64,000 nucleotides of DNA from Streptomyces sp. IMTB 2501 (GCF_001953885.1 NZ_MQUS01000022.1:1-64000), one strand, 5' to 3'. Counted from the first letter of the stretch, positions 26,989-36,869 are shown. Numbers and translations: made by a program. The notes: a model not told the origin generated them from the letters alone.

Positions 26989-27669
26989 ATGTCATCTCCA
27001 CTCACGCTCCGGCGAGTATTCCCGGCCACCGCGCTCACCTGCGTCGCGGTGCTCGCCACCGGCTGCGGCGCGGGCTCGGCCACCTCCTCCTCCGGTGGCG
27101 CGGCTGCGGCCAAGGCTTCTGGCGCATCGGCCACGACGGTGCCGGCCGCTACATCGTCGGCCGCGGCCAAGACGGCTCGGGTCGGCAGTACGGGCACCGG
27201 CACTCAGACGCAACCGGCCAGAACAACGCATAGAGGCACCGCTGCCTGCCCGACCCGTTATGTGAACGCCAGACCGGGTGTCAGCCAGGGTGCCGCCGGC
27301 AGCGTCTACCAGGTGATCGACTTCACCAACATCTCCCAGACCACCTGCACCCTGTACGGCTACCCCGGGGTCTCGCTCGTCGGCGGCAGCCCCCTCCATC
27401 AGATCGGCCCGGCCGCCACACGGAACACCACCGCCCCCCGCGCGCTGGTCACGCTGGCACCGGGGGCCACTGGCAACGCGCTGCTGCGGATCACAGACGC
27501 TGGCAACTACCCCACGACACAGTGCCATCCGACGGCTGCGCAGTACCTGCAGGTCTACCCGCCGGGCCAGACGACCCCGATCTACGTCGCCTACAACTCG
27601 AAGGCCTGCGCCGGGACGGTCGGCCTCCTGAGCGTCACCGCGGTCCGGCCGGGCTCGGGAGCAATGTAG
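26989..27669 (+). CDS. DUF4232 lipoprotein (226 aa)
   Basis: N-terminal type II signal with lipobox LATGC (Cys about residue 26) followed by a Ser/Ala/Thr-rich linker (about 30-80), as expected for an actinobacterial lipoprotein. The C-terminal domain shows the DUF4232 pattern: VYQVIDFTNISQTTCTLYGY, PGVSLVGG, then a paired cysteine KACAGTVGLLSVTAV. Expected on the outer face of the membrane. A weak AAAGG site precedes the ATG. Function of DUF4232 is not established. Confidence 0.88.
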   Translation: MSSPLTLRRVFPATALTCVAVLATGCGAGSATSSSGGAAAAKASGASATTVPAATSSAAAKTARVGSTGTGTQTQPARTTHRGTAACPTRYVNARPGVSQGAAGSVYQVIDFTNISQTTCTLYGYPGVSLVGGSPLHQIGPAATRNTTAPRALVTLAPGATGNALLRITDAGNYPTTQCHPTAAQYLQVYPPGQTTPIYVAYNSKACAGTVGLLSVTAVRPGSGAM

Positions 27670-27969
27670 TAGGACGCCGGGCCGGACCAACGGCGGCACT
27701 CCGGCCACCGGGCCACGGCGCGGTGGCGTGGGCGTGTCCCCGTGCCCGTTCGCGGGCCGCGGACTACAACAGGCTCTGATACCCGCCCGGGCCTTCACCG
27801 AGCCCGCGCCACGCCTCGCGCTGCCTGCGGGACTCAGTGGCCGGGGCAGCGGATGGTGTCCTGAAGCTCCAGCAGCGGCTGGCCGAGCCCGCGGACATCT
27901 TCGCGCGCGGGCTGCGGGCAGGCCACCGACCCCTCCACTCCGGCCTACCGCCTACCCGCTGCCCTGCTG

Positions 27970-28290
27970 CACGCCTCCGCCATCCCGGCGTCCATTGCGA
28001 CGGCAGCTGCTGCGTTCAAGGTCGGCCACTGGCGGCTCGCGGTCGACCGGCACGGCATACAGATCACCGCAGGCCCGTGGTCCAACTGCCCGTGCTGCCG
28101 CGGGGCCGGTGGTGGCTGGTGGGGCGACGGTCCGAACTCGGAGATAGGGGCATGCAGTTGCCGGTGCGACCGGACCGAGCTGCGCATCCCACTCCAGCCC
28201 GTCCGTGGGTTCGGGTTCGGGGCGGGCACGGCTGGTTACTGCCCCTGCTCGCGGCAGGGGATACTCGATCCATCACATGATCGGCTCGCA
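27970..28290 (+). pseudogene. Remnant of a Cys-rich zinc-ribbon-like small protein
   Basis: One frame without a visible start reads FKVGHWRLAVDRHGIQITAG, PWSNCPCCRGAGGGWWGDG and EIGACSCRCDRTELRIPL. The CxCC...CxCxC arrangement and Trp-rich spacer resemble small Cys-rich proteins found on actinobacterial integrative elements. No start codon with ribosome binding site is seen, and the downstream part is out of sense. Tentative. Confidence 0.35.
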
Positions 28291-28667
28291 GCTCGGTGCT
28301 TGCCGTGCCGCGCCCACCTCGGAAGGCAGATCCCAGCGTGTTCCAGGAAACCCCGATATTCAACCGCCTTGTCACAGAGCGCGGTGATGTGCCGGCTCAG
28401 GCGCGTGGTGAAGCAGACCGCGTCCGCCACGAGCTGGCGAGGGTATTGCCCTCCGCTCCCTGGCCTGTCCCACACACGCTCCGGCAGCAGCCTCAACTAC
28501 CCGGCTGAAACCTCTCTCCCGCATGAGTGAGACATGGTGACTTCCACCCAACCGTTCCGGTGGCGTGCCGGTGCCGCTGCGGAGGGCGGCTGTCCGGGCC
28601 GCCCTGCGCCGGTTCCGGTCGGCGTGCGTGGGGCGGCTGCGAGGGACATCGGCCCCGTCCCACCTGG

Positions 28668-30005
28668 TCAGTGGACATGGAGCCCGTCCGCCAGCTGGCT
28701 GTGGCTGTGCCGCCAGCCGTTGGGCACCGGTCGGGCGCCGACGAGATGGGGGTGGCCGTCGTCCAGATCGGTGTGCTCGTGCTCCATGGCGACTGGCGCC
28801 TCGGACGGCCACAGTCGCACCGCCAGCAGCCCGGCCGCCAGGGCGATCGCGCCCAGGGCCGCCACAGCCGCACCCAGTCCCGCCTTCGCACCCAGCCAGC
28901 CGGCCAGCGGATACGTCAGCAGCCAGCAGCTGTGGGAGAGGGCGAACTGGGCGGCGAACGCCTGGGCCCGTTCTCCCGGCGGGGCCAAGCGGCGGATCAG
29001 CCGTCCGGTCGGTGTGAGCACCATCGAGCACGCGGCGCCGAAGGCCGCCCAGGTGAGCAGCAGGGCGGGCCAGCGCCAGCCGCCGCTGCCGACCGCGGTG
29101 ACTGCGCCGAGTCCGCCGAAGACGAGCGTGAGCAGCAGGGCCCCGCTCAGCATCACCGCACGGTCGCAGATCCGGTCGAGGACACGGGGCAGGAGCAGCG
29201 CGACGATCGTCGAGCCGGCGCCGTACGCGCCGAGCGCCAGCGACACGTCGGCCGCGTCGAGGTCCAGCCGGTCGCGGACGTAGACCACGCTGTTGACGGT
29301 GACCATCGCGCTCGCCGCCGCCACCGCCAGGTTGAGCGCGAGCAGCGAGCGCAGCTGGGGCGTGCCGAAGAACAGGCGGGCGCCGGCGGTGGCCTTGGTG
29401 TAGACGCCGCCGGTGGTCGGAGCCTCGGGGACGGCCGGCTTCGGGAGCACTGCCGAGACCACCAGGGCGGCGGAGGCGAGGAAGCCGGCCACCGTGCCCA
29501 GGAACAGCCAGTTGTACGTGATCACGGAGAGCAGGGCGGCGGCGAGTGCCGGGCTGAACAGGCTCTCCAGGTCGTAGGCGAGGCGGGACAGCGACAGGGC
29601 CTGGGTGTAGTCGCGCTCTGCGGGGAGGACGTCGGGGATGACGGCCTGGAACGTGGGCGTGAAGGCCGCCGATGCCGACTGGAGCAGGAAGATCAGGGCG
29701 TAGACCTGCCAGACCTGGTCCACGAAGGGCAGGCTCAGGGCGACCGCGGCCCGGGTCAGGTCGGCGCCGACCATCAGCGCGCGGCGTGGCAGCCGGTCGG
29801 CGACCGCGCCGATCGCCGGGGCGATCGCGACGTACGCCACCATCTTGATCGCCAGCGCCGTGCCGAGCACCGAGCCGGCGTCCGCGCCCGCGATGTCGTA
29901 GGCGAGCAGGCCGAGCGCGACCGTGGCCAGGCCGGTGCCGACCAGGGCGATGACCTGGGCGGTGAAGAGGTGCCGGTAGGCGCGGTTGCGCAGGACGGAG
30001 AGCAT
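28668..30005 (-). CDS. MFS transporter with His-rich C-terminal tail, probable metal exporter (445 aa)
   Basis: About 12 hydrophobic segments with an MFS layout, including VADRLPRRALMVGADLTRA between helices 2 and 3 (the G-x-x-x-D-R-x-x-R-R motif A). The start was set at MLSVLRN, preceded by GAGGGA. The last 45 residues are unusually rich in His (MEHEHTDLDDGHPHLVG, then HSHSQLADGLHVH), a probable cytoplasmic metal-binding tail. Divergent from an ArsR sensor with an intact alpha-5 metal site, with a palindrome over the promoter. I infer export of Zn, Ni or Co. The cation cannot be decided from sequence. Confidence 0.85.
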   Translation of the reverse strand: MLSVLRNRAYRHLFTAQVIALVGTGLATVALGLLAYDIAGADAGSVLGTALAIKMVAYVAIAPAIGAVADRLPRRALMVGADLTRAAVALSLPFVDQVWQVYALIFLLQSASAAFTPTFQAVIPDVLPAERDYTQALSLSRLAYDLESLFSPALAAALLSVITYNWLFLGTVAGFLASAALVVSAVLPKPAVPEAPTTGGVYTKATAGARLFFGTPQLRSLLALNLAVAAASAMVTVNSVVYVRDRLDLDAADVSLALGAYGAGSTIVALLLPRVLDRICDRAVMLSGALLLTLVFGGLGAVTAVGSGGWRWPALLLTWAAFGAACSMVLTPTGRLIRRLAPPGERAQAFAAQFALSHSCWLLTYPLAGWLGAKAGLGAAVAALGAIALAAGLLAVRLWPSEAPVAMEHEHTDLDDGHPHLVGARPVPNGWRHSHSQLADGLHVH

Positions 30006-30053
30006 GCGGCGGTCCCTCGGCGGGTTGGGGGGGCGGGCTCGGGCACCCACTGT

Positions 30054-30079
30054 ACTATAGGTGCGCATGTGTGCACATG
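30054..30079. promoter_or_regulatory. Promoter and palindromic operator between MFS and ArsR genes
   Basis: CATGTG-TG-CACATG (30066-30079) is a perfect 6+2+6 palindrome of the kind bound by ArsR/SmtB repressors. On the minus strand a TATAGT (complement of 30054-30059) is a near-consensus -10 for the transporter, so a bound repressor would occlude its promoter. Confidence 0.65.
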
Positions 30080-30141
30080 TTGATTTCAAGCCGAACCGGC
30101 CGGAGTCCGTATCTGCCGGCGCCAGCCTTTACGCTGTCTGC

Positions 30142-30501
30142 ATGCCTGCTAGCGAGTCCTTGCCAACTGCACCTGGTGCGCATCTACGTGCCCCGGACAG
30201 CGCGCGTCTCGCGGAGGCGACCGAGGTGTTCGCGATGCTGTCCGACGCGACCCGGCTGCATCTGCTGTGGCTGCTGGCCCAGGGGGAGTCGGATGTCAGC
30301 TCACTGACCGACCGGTGCGAGGTGTCCCGGACAGCGGTGAGCCAGCACCTTGCCAAGCTGCGGCTCGCGGGGCTGGTGGAGACGCGACGCCAGGGGCGGT
30401 ACATCTACTACAGCCTGCGCGACGGGCACCTGCGGCGGCTGGTGATGGAAGCGCTCAGCCACGCCGACCACCGGGTCAGCGGCCAAGCCCCCCACGACTA
30501 G
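30142..30501 (+). CDS. ArsR/SmtB-family metal-sensing repressor (119 aa)
   Basis: Winged helix with AMLSDATRLHLLWLLAQGES and the recognition region CEVSRTAVSQHLAKLRLAGL, then the wing RRQGRYIYYSLRDGHL. The alpha-5 segment RDGHLRRLVMEALSHADH has Asp, His, His, His at relative positions 0, 2, 13 and 16. This is the D-x-H-x10-H-x2-H metal site of CzrA/SmtB/NmtR-type Zn/Ni/Co sensors. No CxC alpha-3 site. ATG at 30142 lies six bases after TACGCT and may be leaderless. It should repress the divergent transporter until metal binds. Confidence 0.92.
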   Translation: MPASESLPTAPGAHLRAPDSARLAEATEVFAMLSDATRLHLLWLLAQGESDVSSLTDRCEVSRTAVSQHLAKLRLAGLVETRRQGRYIYYSLRDGHLRRLVMEALSHADHRVSGQAPHD

Positions 30502-30791
30502 ACCTACGTGCGCGAGAGCCCGGCCGACCCGGTCGGCAGGGCCCGTGGCAGCCGAGCACCAGGGCTCTGTGCCGCGGCCGTGCGCGGAAGCGGCTCCCAG
30601 GCGGCGGACGAGGTAGACCGTTGCGCCTGCTACGACGGCCAACCACGAGGCCGATGCTGGCCCAGGCGCCGGCGGCCAGCCCGTCGGCGTCCTTCTTCTC
30701 GGCCTGGGCCGCAGGCGAGGCCGACGGCAAGGCTGACGCCTCCCCACCCGTCCCCGAGGCATACCCACACTCACATCAACCTGACCCGGGT

Positions 30792-32846
30792 CTACCGGCT
30801 GTTGACAGCCACCGTCTCGTCCGGCACCGGCGGTGACTGTGCGCCCGGCCGGCGCCCGGCGAATCGCATGGCGACGCACGCGCCCAGGTACAGCAGGGCG
30901 ACGACCAGCAGCAGTGCCTGATAGCCCGTCACCAGCGCCAGATATTCCAGCGCGCCCCCGGTCAGCGCGCCCAGCAGATTCGCGCCGAACGCTGATGTCG
31001 GGTCCGAGGCGAGGGCGAGGCGGTCCGAGAAGATGAGGTTGGCGCAGAAGATGGGTGCGAAGGCCAGGGCGATGGCGGCGGCGAGCCGTCCGGTGAAGGG
31101 CAGCGAGAGCACGGCGTGCGCCGGGACGAGCCAGGCTGCCGCGAGGGTGGCGAAGAGCAGAAGTTGCAACGGCAGCTGGCTGACCCGCCGGAGCCGGCGC
31201 CGGACCTCGACCGCTGCGAGGACGGCGAGCAGGACGCCGATGAAGACCAGGGCGTTGACCAGCCAGGTTGTACCGAAGTAGAGCGCGAAGCCGATCACGT
31301 TCTTCGTTTCGAGCAGCATGAAGGCCGCGCCCATCAGGAACATGTCGGTGTAACGGACCGTGCTGCGGATACGGACCCCGGTCAGGCGCACCGCCAGGAA
31401 CGTCACCAGCAGGATCGCGCCCAGCACGCCCAGGTAGAACGTGGGAACGGTCCGGTGCAGCAGATACGGGAACGGGTGGTCATCGCTCGCGGCCGCCGGG
31501 ACCGCGCCGCCGGGCCGCCAGATCCGCTCGCACGACTGGTCGGCGCTCGTCATCCCGGCCACCAGCACGGCCGCGTTCTTGCCGAACGTCGTCATACAGG
31601 GGGCATGGCCGTAGATGTCATCGAGGGAACCGGCGAAGCGGTCGACCAGCCAGCTCGTCCGGTAGTAGTTGTACATGGCGAACGCGCCGTTCGGCGCCAG
31701 ATGATCGCGCGCGGCCTCGAACGCCTGCTGGGTGAACAGGTAGCTCTCCAGGCGCAGATTGCTCGCCCCGGCCACCAGCGTCAGCGAGTCCGGCAGCGCC
31801 AGGACGACGAGGTCGTACTTGGCGTTCGTCCGCTCCAGGAAAGCCCGTCCATCGTTGATGTGGACGTGCACCCGCGGATCGTCGTACGGCTTCGCGGGGT
31901 GCAGCTGAGCGCCGATCTGCTGCAGCCGGGGATCGATCTCGACGGCGTCCACGCGCTGCGCTCCGTGCTTCAGCGCGACCGCGACGTCATTGCCGTTGCC
32001 GGCCCCGATCACCAGCACGCGCTTGTGCGGGTTGCCGGGCGTCCGGTCGTACGGCTGCCGATAGGGCGAGTTCTTTCGCATCAGCACCGGGAGCGGCGCG
32101 ATGCTCTGGTGCGGGACGCCGTTGGCGGAGATGCGGTACCCCCCGGTGGTGGACGTCACGGGCGTGAGCTGGATCTTGTAGTAGGGCGACCAGGAGATAC
32201 CGGCCGTCGTCGTCTCCACGAACAGCGCAGCGACCATCGCCATGAGGGGGACGCCGTACCGCAGGGTGTTGCGCCTTCCGCCGAGGATCAGCAGGGCCGC
32301 GGCGGCGAATACGCCCCACACGACCGACGGAGCGCGGAGCCAGGACAGCAGGGCGAACGACACCGAGCCGGTGATGCTGCCGAGCAGGTCGTAGCGGTAG
32401 GCATCGAGTGAGGGAAGCCGGCGGAAGAGATCGGCGGCGATCTTGCCGATCGCAGCCATGATCACCGCGGTGAGCAGGAAGATGGCCGGCAGTGTCACCC
32501 ACTCGGGCAAGCCGGTGGTCTTCACGGCGGTGAAGTAGATGACCTGGCCGCTGCTCTGACGCACCTGCACCGGAAACTCGCGTACCAGAATGACGAGAAG
32601 CGCGAGCGGAACCGGTGCCCAGCGTGTGAGCCACTGCCCGCGCGCGGCGGGGATCAGGAACCCGATGCCGATACCCAGGAACGACCCCAGCAGGATGAAG
32701 TTCGAAAAGTAGCTGAGATGGACGACGTTGGCGCCCGCCCATCTGATCAGCGCCAGCTCGACGAAGAGCATGGTGGCGCTGGCCAGCAGCAGCCTCCAGC
32801 GCACGGACTGGTCGGTATCTCTGGTTCTGATCGGTTTCACACGCAT
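30792..32846 (-). CDS. Membrane-embedded spermidine-synthase-like protein (684 aa)
   Basis: Three parts: about six N-terminal hydrophobic helices (residues about 20-215), a soluble Rossmann methyltransferase-like domain (about 265-445) with VLVIGAGNGNDVAVALKHGA, VDAVEIDPRLQQIG and YDLVVLALPDS typical of polyamine synthases, then more helices (about 475-670). A DSLTLVAG segment sits where spermidine synthases bind decarboxylated SAM and diamine. Multi-pass SpeE-like proteins of this kind are widespread and mostly uncharacterised, so polyamine synthesis is not assured. Monocistronic. Confidence 0.85.
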   Translation of the reverse strand: MRVKPIRTRDTDQSVRWRLLLASATMLFVELALIRWAGANVVHLSYFSNFILLGSFLGIGIGFLIPAARGQWLTRWAPVPLALLVILVREFPVQVRQSSGQVIYFTAVKTTGLPEWVTLPAIFLLTAVIMAAIGKIAADLFRRLPSLDAYRYDLLGSITGSVSFALLSWLRAPSVVWGVFAAAALLILGGRRNTLRYGVPLMAMVAALFVETTTAGISWSPYYKIQLTPVTSTTGGYRISANGVPHQSIAPLPVLMRKNSPYRQPYDRTPGNPHKRVLVIGAGNGNDVAVALKHGAQRVDAVEIDPRLQQIGAQLHPAKPYDDPRVHVHINDGRAFLERTNAKYDLVVLALPDSLTLVAGASNLRLESYLFTQQAFEAARDHLAPNGAFAMYNYYRTSWLVDRFAGSLDDIYGHAPCMTTFGKNAAVLVAGMTSADQSCERIWRPGGAVPAAASDDHPFPYLLHRTVPTFYLGVLGAILLVTFLAVRLTGVRIRSTVRYTDMFLMGAAFMLLETKNVIGFALYFGTTWLVNALVFIGVLLAVLAAVEVRRRLRRVSQLPLQLLLFATLAAAWLVPAHAVLSLPFTGRLAAAIALAFAPIFCANLIFSDRLALASDPTSAFGANLLGALTGGALEYLALVTGYQALLLVVALLYLGACVAMRFAGRRPGAQSPPVPDETVAVNSR

Positions 32847-32949
32847 TTACGGTGCCATCTTCGGCGCCGTGAGCCGAGATGACTTGCCGATTTTATGACG
32901 ATATCGCCCTCATGGTCATCGGCCGTCCGGACGCGACCGCCTCCGCCGC

Positions 32950-33360
32950 CCGTCGTTTCAGATGGTGATGACGTTGACCGCCAGTGAAGCGAGGGTGGCC
33001 CAGGGCCAGGGCTCGGGCCTGGGCATAGTGGCGTGGGTCGGCCGGGAGGTGCGACGACTTTGAAGGTGTGGCCGGGCAGGGCGAGGCTCCGGATCTCCGT
33101 GGCTCCGGCCTTGAGGACGTGGAACAGCACGCGCTGTCCGGTCCTGACCTTGACGGGTCGGCCGTGGCCCAGCGTGCGGTCGTTGAAGCTGAAGACGCGG
33201 TAGCCGACCTCGTAGCCGCGCGGCCTGCCCCCGCCCAGCGAGCCCGGCCATCGTCTTCTCGCCCCTGCGTTTCAGGTCACCAAGTGCGGCCGCATGGGTG
33301 TGGTGGAGACGGAAACCGACCAGTCCTGGGGTGAACGACAGGCGCCGCATCCCATGCGCG
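32950..33360 (-). pseudogene. Multicopper oxidase (laccase-like) remnant
   Basis: In shifting minus-strand frames one finds SFTPGLVGFRLHHTHAAALG (the HxH-type copper ligand segment), RGYEVGYRVFSFNDRTLGHG, RPVKVRTGQRVLFHVLKAGA and TEIRSLALPGHTFKVVA, in the order expected for the middle domains of a multicopper oxidase. The rest of the gene is absent or scrambled. Dead fragment. Confidence 0.6.
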
Positions 33361-33579
33361 GGGACGACCGGCATGACGGGAACGGTCCTGATCGGCATGC
33401 GGGCCCACTGCGCCGAGTACGGCAACCAGCCCACGAGTGCCGCGCACCCTGAATCGGTACATGTACCACTCGCGAGCTGACCGTCCTCATCGCTCCTGCG
33501 GGGACGGGGCGAGGACCGTCGACGTCGTAACCAGGGTTTGGCGCAAGCCGCACCGATACAACCCAGCTCCCCGACATGC

Positions 33580-34130
33580 ACCGGTGGTTCCGCCTGGACC
33601 GCACACGCGGGCAGGAGTGGGCGCTGCATGTGGCGGCCGAGAAGCAACGCTGCGCCAACTGCTGACCGGGCGGCTCGCCGAGTACAGCATCCCGGTCCTG
33701 GTCGTGAGAGGGTTCGGCAGCCAGTTCTACGCAGATGTCGTCCGCGACCGTGCGCAGCGATCCCCGCCTGGCGGCGCTGCTCTACGACGGCGACTTCGAC
33801 GCCAGCGCCTCGGACATCGAACGTGACTGGGTGGAGCACACCGATTGTTGGGACCGGGTGGACCGGGTGCTGCTGACGGACCGGCAGGTCCGCGAGTACC
33901 AGCTGCCGCCGGCCGAAGGGAAGAGGGATGATCCGTGCTGGCCCGGGTTCGCTCGCCGGCACGGCTTCGACCTGGACCGTCCGGTTCAGTGGGAGGTCGA
34001 GGCACTGGAACCGGCCGAACTCAAGCGCCTGGTGTTGGAGGCCGTCGGCGGCTACATCGACCGGGGAATCCTCGGATCCTCGCCGAGCTCATGGCCGAGG
34101 AAGAGCGGCAGCGTGCCCAGCTCGCCCCAT
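33580..34130 (+). pseudogene. TOPRIM-like hypothetical protein, frameshifted
   Basis: Three frame segments: WFRLDRTRGQEWALHVAAEK; RQLLTGRLAEYSIPVLVVRG with FGSQFYADVVRDR; then DPRLAALLYDGDFDASASDI, ERDWVEHTDCWDRVDRVLLT and on to LKRLVLEAVGGYIDRG. After this the sense moves to another frame (LAELMAEEERQRAQL). The DGDFDAS segment looks like the DxD of TOPRIM domains. Genes of this kind occur on actinobacterial mobile elements. Broken by at least three indels. Confidence 0.5.
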
Positions 34131-34657
34131 CCTCGTTCAGCAGCAGAGCGGCTGAACGAGCGCACGGACTCGGCCATCGGAAGAGCCGGTGCGGCGAAAG
34201 CCGCCCTGAGCGGGGCTCCGGCTGCGACACTGGTCCTGCCCCGTCGTTCCCCCGTCGACGGGGCACCTACGCTGCAAGGACGGTCGGCCGGCCGCGGACA
34301 AAGAAAGCGGCCGGCGCCCAATCCGCCCAAGCGGGTGGCATGGGCACCGGCCAGGCGAGGTTCGCTGCCCGTTCCCTCCAACCGGGCCGCTCTGCGGAGG
34401 GGGGTCCTGCCAGGGGGCATCCAGCCTGATCACGGTCCGGCCGGTCGGCTGTCGGCCCCATCTGCCGCCGGCTGTATAACAGGTTGTCCCTCCTGCCGCA
34501 CAACCTATCCCGCTCCTCGACTGTCACACCCATGACATACGCTGCCGTCGGCAACCGCGCCCCGGTCGTCATTGCACGGTGTCGGTCAATCCGGGCGATG
34601 CGCGGCGCCATCGGCTCCCGGTCTTTGACCGGGACTCTTCGTGGGGGTTACACAACT

Positions 34658-36583
34658 GTGCGTAGGCGCAGCATCTCGACCGTGACGGCGCTCGCGGTTC
34701 TCTTCAGCTCGGCGGCGCTGAGTGCCGTCGCGGCCGGTACGGCCTCGGCGGCTCCCGCCTCCGTATACGCGGTCGGCGGCTTCGTCGTCGACGGCGCGGT
34801 CGGCAGGGTCTTCGTCGGCGACGCCGAGACAGGCAAGGTCTTCGCCGCCGACTACAACGGCAACCAGGTCGGCGAGGCGGACGGCATCACCGACGTCACC
34901 GACCTCGCTCTGTCCGACGACGGCAGCACGCTGTACGCGGCTGCTTCGGGCAACCACCAGATCGTGGCGCTGGACGCGGCCAGTCTCACCGTCAAGACCC
35001 GCTACACCGTGCCCACCACCACCGGTCCGACCCATGTGGCCGTGTCCGGCGGCAAGGTGTGGTTCACGTACGGCGACCAGTGGGACGGCAACCTCGGTTC
35101 GGTCGACCCGGCCGGCGCCGGCACGGTGACGACGGGCCAGTACACCAACAGGCTCTGGGGTCAGGCGCTGCTCGACACCGACCCCAACCAGCCCGGCATC
35201 CTCGCCGTCGGCGAAACCGGCCTGTCCACCGACTCGATGGCCGTCCTCGACGTCTCCTCCGGCACGCCGCAGCAGGTCGCGTACTACCACGGCGATTACT
35301 CACTCAACAGCGGCATCCGCGACATCGACCTGGTCCCCGGCGGCACCCACGTGCTGGTCAACGGCACCGAGCGGCAGGCGTACGCGAACGGCACGTTCAC
35401 CGCTGACGGCGCCTACCCGGCCGGAACCGACGCCGACATCGCCCCGAACGGGCTGGTCGCGCAGGCGAACGGCAGCACCGTGGCGGTCTACCGCCCGGAC
35501 GGCACCATGCCGATCCGCACCTACAACACCGGCTCCAACGGGGCGAAGACCCCGCTTGCCTGGTCCCCGGACTCCACCGAGCTGTTCGCCCTCGTCGGCA
35601 CCAACAGCGGCTGGGTCGTCACCCCGCTCGGCAACCCGACTCTGGAGCAGCCCACCCTGAGGGTGAACGCCCCGTCCACCGCGACCGGAGGCAAACAGCT
35701 CACCGTCTCCGGCTCGCTGTCGACGTCGACGCGGCTGCCCGCCGGCACCACGCTGAAGGTCGTGCGAACCGACGCGGAGAACCCGAACGGCACGGTCCTG
35801 CCCGCCGTCACCGTGCCGGCCGGCGGTTCGTACTCCTTCACCGACACCCCCAAGGCCGGCGGCACCGCCACCTACAAGGTCTCCTACGCGGGCGACGCCA
35901 CTCACGCGGCGGCCACCGCCACCGCCCAGGTCAAGGTCTCCTTCGCGACGCCCAGCCTGACCCTGAACAACAACGGCAACGTGTTCGACTACAACAAGGC
36001 CGTCACCTTCACCGCGCACCTCGGCCCGACGTACAAGAACCGCACGGTCGCGATCTGGGCCAACCCCTACGGCGCCGACAAGCCCAACAAGCTGCTCAAG
36101 AGCGGCACCGTCGACTCGCGCGGCAATCTCTCCGTCACCATCAACATGCTCCGGGACACGGACGTCACCGCCGTATTCAAGGGCGACACCCGCACCGCGG
36201 CCAAAACGGTGAAGTCCACCGCGTACGCGCGCGTGGCCGTCTCTCTCGCGGTCGCCCGGCAGTACAAGACGGCGAAGATCGGCACGACCCCTTACTACTG
36301 GTTCCACAAGAACGTCGCGCCCCTGTTCACCACGACCATGACCTACTACCCCGGCCGCAAACAGCGCCTCGAACTGCAGGTCTACCTCAACGGCAAGTGG
36401 GTGGCAGACGGTTCCAAGTACTTCAGCCTTGGCACGGACGGCAAGTCCGTCGTCTACATCCCGGCCCCCGGCCATTCCGGAATCCAGGCGCGGATCCGGT
36501 CCTCGTACATCAACGGCACGTCCGGCGACACCGTGAACACGACGACGTACGGATCCTGGAAGTACCTGTACTTCACCAACTAG
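34658..36583 (+). CDS. Secreted beta-propeller plus Ig-like repeat protein (641 aa)
   Basis: GTG start chosen because the next residues RRRSISTVTALAVLFSSAAL form a Sec signal peptide (cleavage near ASAAP, about residue 32). Upstream in-frame sequence has no such feature. Residues about 35-340 contain repeated strand pairs such as DVTDLALSDDGSTLYAAASG and THVAVSGGKVWFTYG, a beta-propeller. Residues about 345-500 contain Ig-like domains (LTVSGSLSTSTRLPAGTTLK, ATYKVSYAGDATHAAA). The C-terminal about 100 residues are another beta domain ending WKYLYFTN. Extracellular, probably adhesive or binding. No catalytic motif seen. Confidence 0.85.
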   Translation: MRRRSISTVTALAVLFSSAALSAVAAGTASAAPASVYAVGGFVVDGAVGRVFVGDAETGKVFAADYNGNQVGEADGITDVTDLALSDDGSTLYAAASGNHQIVALDAASLTVKTRYTVPTTTGPTHVAVSGGKVWFTYGDQWDGNLGSVDPAGAGTVTTGQYTNRLWGQALLDTDPNQPGILAVGETGLSTDSMAVLDVSSGTPQQVAYYHGDYSLNSGIRDIDLVPGGTHVLVNGTERQAYANGTFTADGAYPAGTDADIAPNGLVAQANGSTVAVYRPDGTMPIRTYNTGSNGAKTPLAWSPDSTELFALVGTNSGWVVTPLGNPTLEQPTLRVNAPSTATGGKQLTVSGSLSTSTRLPAGTTLKVVRTDAENPNGTVLPAVTVPAGGSYSFTDTPKAGGTATYKVSYAGDATHAAATATAQVKVSFATPSLTLNNNGNVFDYNKAVTFTAHLGPTYKNRTVAIWANPYGADKPNKLLKSGTVDSRGNLSVTINMLRDTDVTAVFKGDTRTAAKTVKSTAYARVAVSLAVARQYKTAKIGTTPYYWFHKNVAPLFTTTMTYYPGRKQRLELQVYLNGKWVADGSKYFSLGTDGKSVVYIPAPGHSGIQARIRSSYINGTSGDTVNTTTYGSWKYLYFTN

Positions 36584-36602
36584 CCGTACCTGGCGCCCCG
36601 TT

Positions 36603-36640
36603 GGCACCGCCTTCCCTCGTGCGCGAGAGGCGGCGGTGCC
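36603..36640. terminator. Hairpin after the secreted propeller gene
   Basis: GGCACCGCC (36603-36611) pairs with GGCGGTGCC (36632-36640), and a nested CTCG/CGAG pair sits in the loop. It begins about 20 bases after the stop codon. Confidence 0.7.
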
Positions 36641-36869
36641 CTTGGTGCTTCAGGCGCTCAACGCCTGCGGCCCGGGTTCGGCGGTGCCGAGGGGCACCCT
36701 CGGACCGCACCGACCGATCGGCGAGTACGGCCCAGGCCGGACCACTTGCCGGCCTCCGTAAAGGGCCCGGGAGACTGACGCCGGAAGACCGGAAGAGGTA
36801 CCGGCGTAGGTACCAGCGTGCGTACCGATCTGGTTCAGCTGGGGGTTTCGACGGAAGCACCGGAGCCGG

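Noticed and set aside
28236..28496. 86-codon minus-strand frame considered as a transposase tail
   Set aside because: No recognisable catalytic or family motif.
28527..30083. 518-codon plus-strand frame opposite the MFS transporter
   Set aside because: Shadow of the transporter; consists of Gly, Arg, Gln, Glu low-complexity sequence with no motif, whereas the minus strand gives twelve hydrophobic helices.
30508..30790. Possible short membrane protein fragment between arsR and the spermidine-synthase-like gene
   Set aside because: A hydrophobic piece (WASIGLVV, then VVAGATVYLVRRL in another frame) is visible, but it is too short and broken to name.
31116..32411. 431-codon plus-strand frame opposite the spermidine-synthase-like gene
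   Set aside because: Charged low-complexity shadow; the minus strand shows membrane helices and a Rossmann domain.
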